From positions 546,563 to 610,562 of the forward strand of contig NZ_VFYR02000001.1 in the NCBI RefSeq assembly GCF_006489205.2: a DNA stretch of 64,000 nt. The letters are read 5' to 3'. This DNA comes from Brevibacterium sp. XM4083. Lineage in GTDB: Bacteria > Actinomycetota > Actinomycetes > Actinomycetales > Brevibacteriaceae. This document shows positions 27,290 through 35,001 of this stretch, piece by piece; the stretch's first letter is position 1; every line of letters begins with the position of its first letter. The notes below the pieces were generated by a model, which saw only the letters and a program-made list of their open reading frames with translations, was not told where the DNA came from and searched no databases. The translations under genes were made by a program, and so were the position numbers.

Positions 27290-27470
27290 CCCCGGCGGGG
27301 GAGCGTCGTCCCCCTCGGTCGGCGTCGTGCGGGGGAGCGTCGTCCCGCTCGGTCGGCGTCGTGCGGAAGTGCTCCGACCGCCTCGGCGAGGTCGCGCAGA
27401 GGAGCTGCGACCGCCCCGGCGAGGTCGTGCGGAGGAGTTCCGACCGCCTCGGCGAGGCACGAACGAACCC
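27290..27470 (+). repeat. Two interleaved tandem arrays before the stress protein gene
   Basis: A unit of about 34 bp containing GGGGGAGCGTCGTCC and TCGGTCGGCGTCGTGC is repeated about twice, followed by three copies of a roughly 33-bp unit containing CCGCCTCGGCGAGG and GAGGAG. No gene lies in 27270-27535; GAAGGTGA at the end is the next ribosome site. Confidence 0.75.
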
Positions 27471-27535
27471 GCCCCATCCACCATGCTCATGTCCGCCCCG
27501 ATCGGGCGGCAGCGAACCGAATGCGAAGGTGAACC

Positions 27536-27931
27536 ATGACCATCATCGTCGGCTACGTCAACACCCCGGATGGGCGCGCGGCCCTCGACACCGCGATCGC
27601 GGAGGCGAAGAAGCACGACAGCAGCGTCATCGTCGTCAACGCCTCCCGGCCGGTCGTGCGGCGGGACTCCCACCGCCTCGGTGAGAAGGAGATCGCCGAG
27701 GTGGAGTCCATCCTCGCCGAGGCGGGGGTGACCGGGGAGATCCGGGCTCCCGGCAATGAGCTCGACCCGGCGGAGCAGATCATCGCCACCGCCGCCGAGG
27801 TGGGGGCTCAGCTCGTCGTGCTCGGCACCCGCAAGCGCACCCCGGTGGGCAAGTTCCTCCTGGGATCGACGGTCCAGAAGGTCATCATCGACGCCGTGTG
27901 CCCCGTGCTCTGCGTCAAGGCGGAGTACTGA
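27536..27931 (+). CDS. Universal stress protein (UspA family)
   Basis: 131 residues, single Usp domain. It begins IIVGYVNTPDGRAALDTAI and ends VVLGTRKRTPVGKFLLGST..VIIDAVCPVLCV, which resembles the ATP-binding loop of the ATP-type members. GAAGGTGA precedes the ATG. Role in stress survival is general family knowledge; no specific trigger is visible. Confidence 0.9.
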   Translation: MTIIVGYVNTPDGRAALDTAIAEAKKHDSSVIVVNASRPVVRRDSHRLGEKEIAEVESILAEAGVTGEIRAPGNELDPAEQIIATAAEVGAQLVVLGTRKRTPVGKFLLGSTVQKVIIDAVCPVLCVKAEY

Positions 27932-28143
27932 GCTCAGTGCTGAGCGCTGGGGTGCGGGCTGGGTTGCGGGCTGAGCTGCGTGCTTGGTTGCGGGCTGGGT
28001 GATGAGCTGAGCGCTGGGCTGGGTGCCTGGGTGCGCGCTGGGTTGCGGGCTGAGCTGGGTGCTGGGTTGCGTGCTGAGGTGCGCGCGGGTGCGCGCGGGT
28101 ACGCGCGGAATTGCGCGCTGGGGTGCGCGCGGAGCTGAGCTGA
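27929..28143 (+). repeat. Degenerate nested tandem array starting at the stress protein stop codon
   Basis: About 215 bp composed of variants of GCTGGGTTGCGGGCTGAGCT, with TGAGC recurring. It begins at the stop codon of the stress protein gene and ends shortly before the convergent flavoprotein gene. No gene is seen here. Confidence 0.85.
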
Positions 28144-28184
28144 CTCGTGTGCCCGTCGGCTGAGGTTCGGCCCGGTGCAGTGGC

Positions 28185-29507
28185 TCAGCCGGCGAGGGCG
28201 CTCTGGATGAGTTCGTAGTTGATCATCGCGCCGGCGCGCACGCCGCTGGCCGCGCTCGCTCCGAGCATCGCGGACATGTCCGCAACGTTCCCGACGGCCC
28301 ACACACCGGGGATGTCGGTGCGACCCGTCGGGTCCGCGGTGATCGATGATCCCATGCCGCTCGGGTCTTCGACGACGCTGCCGCCGAGCTGAGAGAAGAC
28401 CTCGCCGTTGGCGCGGAAGAACGGGCCGACGACCAGCGCGTCGAGGGTGATTGCGGAGGCGGTGTCGTCGGATGCGGCGGCTCCGTGTTCGGGAGCAGCG
28501 GTGACCTCAGGCGCGGTGAATCCGGCAGCGGTGGTGTCTGAAACGGCCCTGTCGTCAGATGCGGTGGCATGGCTGGGAGCGCCGGCGACTTCAGATGCGG
28601 TGGCGTGACTTCGATCAGCGCTCGGTCGGTTGATACTCGAGGCACCGGCGGCAGACCTCAGTGTCACTTCGGTGCCTGACGCGGTCCTGTGCACTGCGTC
28701 GATCTGCGCATCGACGAAGGCGATGCCGAGGGCGTCGAGCATTGCCGCCTGCTCGGGCGTCGGGTTCGGCGCAGCGTGCCTGATGAAGGTCACCCGGTCG
28801 CTGAGCTGGGAGAACATCATCGCCTGGTGGTACGACAGGGCCGTGGTGCCGATGATGCCGATGCTCTGCCCGCGCACCTCGTAGCCGTGGCAGTAGGGGC
28901 AGTGGAGGACGGTGTCTCCCCATCCCTCGGCAAGGCCGGGAATCTCCGGGAGCTCATCGGTGATGCCGGTGGCGATGACGACATGCTGCGCCGTGACCCG
29001 AGTGCCGGCTGTTGTGTCGAGGATGAAGCGGTGGGTGGGTGCCGCCTCGGCGGGGGCGCTGTGCGTACCGGTTTCGGTGGGTGCCGCCTCGGAGGGAGCG
29101 CTGTGCGTACCGGTCACTGTGGGTGCCGCTTCGGCGGGAGCGCTGTGCGAACCAGTCACGGTGGGTGCCGATTTGGCGGGGGAGTGCCCACCGGTCGGGG
29201 CGTTCTCCTGGTGAGGACGGGCCGCCTCGGTGTCGGTGGACTGTGCGCCGGTCACGGTGGCGTCGATGAACGTGACCCCGTAGCCCTCGGCCTCCTGTCG
29301 ACCCTTCGCGACGAGATCGAGCGGGTTGATGCCCTCGTGTCCGAGAACATTGCGGGCATGGGCGCTTGTGCGGTTGCGCGGTGAACCAGCGTCGATGACG
29401 ACGACCTGGCGCAGGGAGCGAGCGAGAGCGATCGCCGTGGCGAGGCCGGCGGCACCACCTCCGACGATGGCGACGTCGGCGGTGATGGTCTGGGTGGCTG
29501 GGGTCAT
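28185..29507 (-). CDS. Thioredoxin-reductase-like FAD/NAD(P) oxidoreductase with two repeat insertions
   Basis: Flavoprotein that passes electrons from NAD(P)H to a CxxC. The 440-residue protein has the FAD-binding VAIVGGGAAGLATAIALAR (about 10-28), a redox-type CPYC at 203-206, VIATGITDELPEIPG and the C-terminal GVWAVGNVAD. Typical members have about 310 residues; the excess is two low-complexity insertions, residues about 88-158 (three 14-residue THSAPAEAAPT repeats) and about 285-350 (Ala/Ser/Thr-rich). No thioredoxin gene is adjacent, and the CPYC with HGYE differs from classical CATC, so the partner is uncertain. Confidence 0.85.
   Translation of the reverse strand: MTPATQTITADVAIVGGGAAGLATAIALARSLRQVVVIDAGSPRNRTSAHARNVLGHEGINPLDLVAKGRQEAEGYGVTFIDATVTGAQSTDTEAARPHQENAPTGGHSPAKSAPTVTGSHSAPAEAAPTVTGTHSAPSEAAPTETGTHSAPAEAAPTHRFILDTTAGTRVTAQHVVIATGITDELPEIPGLAEGWGDTVLHCPYCHGYEVRGQSIGIIGTTALSYHQAMMFSQLSDRVTFIRHAAPNPTPEQAAMLDALGIAFVDAQIDAVHRTASGTEVTLRSAAGASSINRPSADRSHATASEVAGAPSHATASDDRAVSDTTAAGFTAPEVTAAPEHGAAASDDTASAITLDALVVGPFFRANGEVFSQLGGSVVEDPSGMGSSITADPTGRTDIPGVWAVGNVADMSAMLGASAASGVRAGAMINYELIQSALAG
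29035..29202. repeat. 42-bp tandem array in the flavoprotein gene
   Basis: Full 42-bp units at 29035, 29077 and 29119 and a diverged fourth from 29161. They start GTGGGTGCCG on the plus strand and encode 14-residue repeats on the minus strand. Confidence 0.95.
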
Positions 29508-29744
29508 GACGGTTCCCTCGCTTCTGGATTCGGACAGTGCAGAGATCGGTGGACAGGGACCAGTGTGCTCGGAGGCAGTCGCGACTGCAATCAGGTTTGC
29601 GATAACTGCAATACCTGCTCTGTTCTCGGCGGTTTCCCGAGGTGAGGAAGGCGAGGAGAACGCTGAGACAATGAATTCAAACTAAGGAAGATTATCTAAA
29701 AAATTCGTACATCACTATTCACTACTCACATCCTTGGGTGTAAG
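29508..29744. promoter_or_regulatory. Divergent intergenic region, locally AT-rich
   Basis: 237 bp between two divergent genes. The part around 29680-29735 is much more AT-rich than the rest of the window, as expected of promoters. I could not assign -35/-10 pairs with confidence. Confidence 0.4.
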
Positions 29745-32138
29745 ATGGATCACACAGGAACCACAGGACGACGGACGGACCTCGAGGACATGACCCTCAC
29801 CCCGGATCGCAGTCGCGATCAACGGAGCGCACGCCGCAAGCGGATGTCGCGCCGCTCGCGTGCGGCCGGAGGTCGGGTTCCGAACGGCAGCCGTCAGCGG
29901 AAGCTCGACAGGCGGCGGTCGAGCGACGGTGCTCCCGATGTCGGGGCCGGCCCGGACGCATGGTGGATTCCGGCCGAATGCTCAGACTGGGACGAATCGT
30001 CCGCGCACCGGCAGAACGATCTCATCGAGCGGCAGCGTGATGTCCTCGGCGGGCTGGGTCCCGCTCCCGGCAATGGGGAAGTCGGGTTGGGCTTCGCCAG
30101 CTCGATCTCCGACCGGACCATGCACGACAGGGTGTCCGGGCCGCCTGCCGAACCCCGCGACCCCTTCCCCGACGAGGCTGGGGCGTCCGACCTTGAGCAT
30201 GTCGGCGCTGATGCCGATTCCGATTCCAGCCCCCAGGGTGTCAGCACTGATTCCCGCTCCCAACACGTCAACACCTCAGTCGACGCGAGTGCAGGCAGCG
30301 CAGACAACTCGAGCGACGCCGCGACCCAGGGGCATAGTCATCCCGAGGTGGGTGAGGAAGATCAGGTCGAAGTCACAGCGGACAATGCGCAGTCGACCGT
30401 CTCGCCGGTCCACCCTCTGCTCAACGACGAAGCGTGGGCTGACCTCTCGTCGCTCGCGCCGGAGATGACCGGAAGCATCGAGAATCTGCGCAGCCTCGTC
30501 GACGAACTGGAGTGCTTCGCGCGGCCGATGGGCCCCGATGAGGCGATCGCGATGCTCGACGGCATCGAGACGATCAACCGCCTCGCCGAAGCGCTCTCGG
30601 TCGTCACCCTCTCCGTGTTCCAGCGAGTCGGGGCTCCACGGGACTACGGCGCAAAGACGACGAAGGACCTCGTGCGGGATCGCTGCGGGGTGTCCTCGCG
30701 AGAAGCGGCACGGCGCGTCGATCTGGCTGACAACCTGGGCAAGCGGGTGACCACCTCAGGGGAATCGCTCGAACCCGTCAATCCGGCGATCGCGGAGGGA
30801 TTGCGCTCCGGACGGCTGTCGACGGTGCAAGCCGGGCTGATCACCCGCTTCATCGGAGAGCTTCCGCGCACGGTCACCGAGGCGCAACGACTCGAGGCGG
30901 AGAGCATCCTCGTCGACAAGGCACCGGCCGTGCACGTCAAAGACATCAGGATCCTCTTCGACGAGATCCTCAAATGGCTTGATCCCGACGGCGAACTGCC
31001 CAAGGACGACACTCCGCGAGAGGACTTCGCCGTCCATCTGCGCGCCCGCAAAGACGGAACCTGGGACCTCCGGGGTCGCTTGGACGCCGTGGTCGGCGGG
31101 ATCATGCACGGACTGCTCACGTCACGTATGCAGTCCGAGTCCGAGAGCGGCACCGACTCGTGCTCCAACGGCACTCAGCCAGTCGATGACGAGGAGCCGG
31201 GCACGGACATGCAGGCAACCGGTGATGATGTGGGCTCGAGCAGCGATGGCGAAGGACGTCTCGGTGGTGAGGTCGGCAGCAGCGGTGGTCCGAGCGCCGA
31301 CGATGCGGCCGCCGGCAGCGGTGATCCGGCCGGCATCGGTGGCCCGAGGAACAACGGCGATCCGAGCGGCGATGATGCGGCGGACGACGTCGTCAAACTG
31401 TTCTCCGAGGTGCTCTGCGGTGACCGTTACGACGCCGTCGATCCGACTCCCCAGCAGATTCCCGTCGCGTCGGCCCAGAGTTCGCGTGCCGCGGATGTCC
31501 CTGCGGGGTACGGAATGCGCGACGACGGCATCGCCGTGCCCATGGTCGGTGCCCAGCCGTCCGTGCGCAATCGGATCTACGAGCGGTTCGCGACGATCAT
31601 CGGTCGCATCGAAATGGACCGCGTCGGGGCAGGCGCACCGTTCGCGCTCGTCGTCACCGCCAAGGCCGAAGACATCGCCCAAGGAAGGGGTCGTGCGACG
31701 ACGGGAGCCGCCGAGAGCTTCCCCATCGACACCGCTGTCCGCGAAGGACTCAACAAGACCGTCTTCTTCCACCTCATGAGCGAGAAAGGCCGGACGGTCA
31801 GCGTTGAGACCGAGAACCGGTACGCGAACAAGAACCAGCTCGCAATCCTCACCGCACGCGACAAAGGCTGCACATTCCCCGGCTGTGAGACCCCACCGGG
31901 CTGGTGCGAAGCGCACCATATCGTGCCGTTCTCCGAGGGCGGCAAGACCAACATCAACAACCTCACCCTGGCGTGCAGCTATCACCACCACCTCATCGAC
32001 CGAACCGATTGGGAGACGATCACGCTCTTCGACGGCAGGCCCGCCTGGGTGCCGCCGGCGACCATCGACCCAGCGCGACGGCCGATCCTCCACACCCGCT
32101 TCATCGCCGACGACATTGCCGACACCCTCTTCGGATAG
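29745..32138 (+). CDS. DUF222 / HNH-endonuclease domain protein (13E12-type family)
   Basis: Actinobacterial family often present in many copies per genome; nuclease activity is assumed from the HNH domain. The 797-residue protein has a disordered basic then acidic N-terminus (1-230), a DUF222 helical domain (about 240-440), a Gly/Ser/Asp-rich insertion (about 470-545) and a C-terminal HNH domain with CTFPGCETPPGWCEAHH near 705-725 and CSYHHHLID near 745. The cysteine pairs suggest a zinc-bound HNH. It is longer than most members because of the disordered parts. No partner genes or terminal repeats indicate mobility here. Confidence 0.88.
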   Translation: MDHTGTTGRRTDLEDMTLTPDRSRDQRSARRKRMSRRSRAAGGRVPNGSRQRKLDRRRSSDGAPDVGAGPDAWWIPAECSDWDESSAHRQNDLIERQRDVLGGLGPAPGNGEVGLGFASSISDRTMHDRVSGPPAEPRDPFPDEAGASDLEHVGADADSDSSPQGVSTDSRSQHVNTSVDASAGSADNSSDAATQGHSHPEVGEEDQVEVTADNAQSTVSPVHPLLNDEAWADLSSLAPEMTGSIENLRSLVDELECFARPMGPDEAIAMLDGIETINRLAEALSVVTLSVFQRVGAPRDYGAKTTKDLVRDRCGVSSREAARRVDLADNLGKRVTTSGESLEPVNPAIAEGLRSGRLSTVQAGLITRFIGELPRTVTEAQRLEAESILVDKAPAVHVKDIRILFDEILKWLDPDGELPKDDTPREDFAVHLRARKDGTWDLRGRLDAVVGGIMHGLLTSRMQSESESGTDSCSNGTQPVDDEEPGTDMQATGDDVGSSSDGEGRLGGEVGSSGGPSADDAAAGSGDPAGIGGPRNNGDPSGDDAADDVVKLFSEVLCGDRYDAVDPTPQQIPVASAQSSRAADVPAGYGMRDDGIAVPMVGAQPSVRNRIYERFATIIGRIEMDRVGAGAPFALVVTAKAEDIAQGRGRATTGAAESFPIDTAVREGLNKTVFFHLMSEKGRTVSVETENRYANKNQLAILTARDKGCTFPGCETPPGWCEAHHIVPFSEGGKTNINNLTLACSYHHHLIDRTDWETITLFDGRPAWVPPATIDPARRPILHTRFIADDIADTLFG

Positions 32139-32198
32139 CAGCGCAATCGAGGCTCGAGGGGACGAGTGTGCCCTCGCCTCGGGCTGACGACTCGCGGG

Positions 32199-32243
32199 CA
32201 GACGCCCCTCGAACAGACGACCCTCGGACAGACGACCCTCGGG
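32199..32243 (+). repeat. Three 15-bp tandem units after the HNH gene
   Basis: CAGACGMCCCTCGRR-type units at 32199, 32214 and 32229. Confidence 0.85.
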
Positions 32244-32322
32244 CACGGCGATCGATCCTGGTCAGCGCCGTGTGTGAGCCAGGTCATGGAATGATCGCCT
32301 CAAGGCGACTGTTGGCCTGAAC

Positions 32323-33396
32323 ATGGAGCTTTCCCTTCTCGATCTCGTGCCCGTCCGCGTCGGGCAGACCACTTCGGACGCTTTTGCCGCGTCCCACGAA
32401 CTCGTCCGCGCCGCCGATGCACTCGGCTACACCCGCTACTGGGTCGCCGAACATCACAACATGCCGTCGATCGCCTCGACGATGCCCGGAGCCGAACTCA
32501 TGTACCTCGGCCAGGGCACCGAACGCATCCGACTGGGCTCCGGTGGAGTGATGCTGCCCAACCACGCCCCACTCGCCGTCGCCGAACTCTTCTCCCTCCT
32601 GGCAGCGATCTACGGCGACCGGATCGATCTGGGCATCGGACGGGCACCGGGCACGGACCCGATCACCTCAGCGGCGATGCGGGGCCACCTCGGCGAAGGA
32701 CGGATGGTCGACCGCAACGGTCAGACCATCGACCCCGTCGAACAGTTCCCCCAGCACGTCATCGACACCCTGGCCCTGATGACCGCCGAGGGTGTGCGCA
32801 TCCCGCTGCAGGGCGGACGCGAACACACGCTGCGCGCGACTCCGGCACCCGTCCCGGGCACCCAGGTGCTGCCGTGGCTGCTCGGATCCTCGGGGTACTC
32901 CGCACGCCTCGCCGCGGAACTCGGCATGCCCTACGTCTTCGCCAACCACTTCGCCGCCGGCGCGACGACGGGCATGAAGATCTACCGTGACAACTTCACC
33001 CCGGGCGCCTACGGCGACGAGCCGCGCACCTTCGTCACCGTCAACGCCGTCGTCTCACCCACCGAGGAGGAGGCTCGGCTGCGATCCGAACCGTTCATGC
33101 TGCAGATGGCTCGGCTGCGCACCGGCGGGGCGATGGGACCGCTGCGACTGGCCGGTGATGATGTGCGCTCGGTGATGACGGATCAGGAGCGCATGGTCGC
33201 CGAAGAGCTGTCGAAGAACTGGATCATCGGCGACCCGCAGTCGGCGAAGACCCAGATCGAGGAGCTCGCCGCCCGCTTCGAAGTCGATGAGGTCATGCTC
33301 CAGCCCGTGGCCGGTGCCATGGACGGCGAAGACCTGCGTGAGGATGCCGCACGGATCCAGACCCTCGAGCTGCTCGCCGGTGAGCTCCTGCGATGA
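32323..33396 (+). CDS. Luciferase-like monooxygenase (LLM class, flavin-dependent)
   Basis: The 357-residue TIM-barrel protein has LSLLDLVPVRVGQT, RYWVAEHHNMPSIAS, LGSGGVMLPNHAPLAVAE and RIDLGIGRAPGTDP, which are the signature of the MsnO8/YhbW-type subgroup. It probably uses reduced FMN supplied by an unlinked reductase. Substrate unknown. The last codons and the stop lie within a 13-14 bp tandem array. Confidence 0.87.
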   Translation: MELSLLDLVPVRVGQTTSDAFAASHELVRAADALGYTRYWVAEHHNMPSIASTMPGAELMYLGQGTERIRLGSGGVMLPNHAPLAVAELFSLLAAIYGDRIDLGIGRAPGTDPITSAAMRGHLGEGRMVDRNGQTIDPVEQFPQHVIDTLALMTAEGVRIPLQGGREHTLRATPAPVPGTQVLPWLLGSSGYSARLAAELGMPYVFANHFAAGATTGMKIYRDNFTPGAYGDEPRTFVTVNAVVSPTEEEARLRSEPFMLQMARLRTGGAMGPLRLAGDDVRSVMTDQERMVAEELSKNWIIGDPQSAKTQIEELAARFEVDEVMLQPVAGAMDGEDLREDAARIQTLELLAGELLR

Positions 33397-33501
33397 GCTT
33401 CTGCGGTGAGCCTCTTGCGGTGAGCTCCTTACGGTGAGCCCCTTGCGGTGAACTCCTGCGGTGAGCTCCAAGAGTGAGCCCCATACGGTGACCCCGATCG
33501 C
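33381..33501 (+). repeat. Nine 13-14 bp tandem units spanning the monooxygenase stop codon
   Basis: Units begin TGAGCTCC or a variant at 33381, 33394, 33407, 33421, 33435, 33449, 33462, 33475 and 33489. Unit 1 is coding; the stop codon is the first three bases of unit 2. Confidence 0.92.
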
Positions 33502-33716
33502 TGAGCAGCAGTCCGGGAAACGGACTGTTCACCGTCTGACCCGAGACAATATCCGGGTCAGACAGTAGAATCGTCTGCGTGCATCGTTTCGATGCCCTGA
33601 GAATCGGCCGAGACCGGTCGGTGCGCAGGGTGACGGAACGCAGAGAAATGAACATTCGGCGGCTTCCCCCGCGCGGGTGCGACCCCAGGTCTATCCCGCA
33701 GACCGAAAGAGAATCA
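33397..33716. other. 320-bp gene-free region: repeats, promoter, long leader
   Basis: No gene. After the tandem array there is a hairpin at 33534-33563, a probable promoter at 33543-33571, and about 140 bp of untranslated leader before the NlpC/P60 start. The leader contains short complementary GC blocks but I could not match it to a known riboswitch. Confidence 0.7.
33534..33571 (+). promoter_or_regulatory. Promoter overlapping a 10-bp hairpin, for the NlpC/P60 gene
   Basis: GAGACA (33543-33548) and TAGAAT (33566-33571) are spaced 17 bp. The -35 and spacer sit in a perfect inverted repeat, GTCTGACCCG and CGGGTCAGAC, which could be an operator or the terminator of the preceding gene. Confidence 0.45.
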
Positions 33717-34799
33717 ATGCGTACCAGAATCGCTGTTTCGGCGGCGCTCGGACTCGGGCTCGTGCTCAGTGCCGGCGCTCCTGCCATCTCGAGCAATCTG
33801 ACTTCGACGAACTCCTCGTCCACTATGGCGGCCTCCGTCGTGCCCGGACAGGAACTCGAACCCATCACCGACGGCAAGATCGAGAAGGGCGAGACCGCCT
33901 ACGTCGACGTCACCGTCGCCACGTTGTGGAAGGACACGTCCTCCCCGCGCAAGGTCGACGAACCGGCTCTGGGCAAACCCGTCGACCTCGACAAATGGAA
34001 CGACAACCTCAAGGACACCGAGGTGCGCCGCGGTCTGACCGGCAAGACCGAGACCCAGGCCGTCTACGGCTCACCCGTCACCGTCCTCGACATCAAGGGT
34101 GACTGGGCGAAGGTCGCCGTCAACGACCAGTCCACCCCGAAGGACGACAAGGGCTACCCCGGCTGGGTGCCGACGAAGCAGCTCGTTGAGAACGACCGCT
34201 TCGGCTCGCTGAAGAAGGACCAGCCGCGCGCTGTCGTCACCGCGAAGACGACCGAGCTCGAAGGCATCGAGTTCACGAAGGACGCGGGCGCCGACCCGAG
34301 CTTCAACGTCGAGCTTCCCCTCATCGCCCAGGACGTCGAGGACGTGCGCGTGGCCCTGCCCGGCGGCGGGGCGGCGTGGATCGACGTCGACGACGTCGCC
34401 GTCTACGAAGCGGGTGACAAGCCCGCCAAGCCCTCCGGTGACGACCTCGTCGAGACCGCGAAGCAGTTCGACGGCCTCCGCTACCTGTGGGCCGGTGTCT
34501 CCGCCTACGGTTTCGACTGCTCAGGTTTCACCTACAGCATCTACCGCGCCCACGGCATCGACATCCCGCGCGACTCCGGCGATCAGGCGAAGGTCGGCAA
34601 GGAGGTCTCGTCGAAGGACCTCAAGGCCGGCGACCTGCTCTTCTTCTCGACGAGCTCGGGCACCGTCCACCACGTCGGCATGTACATCGGCGACGGCAAG
34701 ATGATTCACTCACCCAACGCCTCGAAGACGGTCTACGTCGTCGACTGGAAGGACTGGGACAAGGGCAACGAGTTCTCCGGAGCCCGCCGCATCATCTGA
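33717..34799 (+). CDS. Secreted NlpC/P60 peptidoglycan endopeptidase
   Basis: Cell-wall hydrolase that usually cleaves the D-glutamyl-diaminopimelate bond. The 360-residue protein has a signal peptide (basic MRTRI, hydrophobic stretch, Ala-rich cleavage region near 28-38), SH3-like regions (about 60-230; GYPGWVPTKQLVEND) and a C-terminal NlpC/P60 domain with C268 in FDCSGFTYS and H319 in HHVGMYIG. ATG 33717 is the first codon that gives a normal signal peptide; the longer reading adds an Arg-rich leader. Extracellular or wall-bound. Confidence 0.9.
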   Translation: MRTRIAVSAALGLGLVLSAGAPAISSNLTSTNSSSTMAASVVPGQELEPITDGKIEKGETAYVDVTVATLWKDTSSPRKVDEPALGKPVDLDKWNDNLKDTEVRRGLTGKTETQAVYGSPVTVLDIKGDWAKVAVNDQSTPKDDKGYPGWVPTKQLVENDRFGSLKKDQPRAVVTAKTTELEGIEFTKDAGADPSFNVELPLIAQDVEDVRVALPGGGAAWIDVDDVAVYEAGDKPAKPSGDDLVETAKQFDGLRYLWAGVSAYGFDCSGFTYSIYRAHGIDIPRDSGDQAKVGKEVSSKDLKAGDLLFFSTSSGTVHHVGMYIGDGKMIHSPNASKTVYVVDWKDWDKGNEFSGARRII

Positions 34800-34823
34800 T
34801 GCGCATCCGTTCGTTCCCGCACT

Positions 34824-34856
34824 GAAGCCGGCCGCAGTCGTCCTGCGACCGGCTTC
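34824..34856 (+). terminator. Hairpin terminator after the NlpC/P60 gene
   Basis: GAAGCCGG (34824-34831) pairs with CCGGCTTC (34849-34856), with an inner CGCAG/CTGCG stem. Confidence 0.6.
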
Positions 34857-34873
34857 CGGCGTTTGATGGGGGC

Positions 34874-34933
34874 CAGTTCGCCGAGGTGGTGGGCAATTCG
34901 CCGAGGTTGTCGCCGGTCCGCCGAAGAGGGTGC
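34874..34933. repeat. Three 20-bp tandem units downstream of pepN
   Basis: Units at 34874, 34894 and 34914 of the type CARTTCGCCGAGGTKGTSGS. Each contains a GCCGARG word. Confidence 0.8.
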
Positions 34934-35001
34934 GTGAGTCCGGGCCCCGTCCCCCGAGGCGATGGCTGGCGGTCGTGGTGACGCGCGGCCGGCTCGGCGG
35001 G

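Noticed and set aside
27290..27470. CRISPR array
   Set aside because: Repeats are contiguous and degenerate with no unique spacers of constant length, and no cas genes are present.
29745..32138. HNH gene as part of a mobile intron or insertion element
   Set aside because: No intron fold, terminal repeats or target duplication seen; DUF222/HNH proteins are common stand-alone genes in actinobacteria.
33578..33716. c-di-AMP (ydaO-type) riboswitch before the NlpC/P60 gene
   Set aside because: Some short blocks (GGGTGACGGAACGC) are reminiscent, but the conserved GAAUCC and CAGCUAAC-like segments were not found. Kept only as a question.
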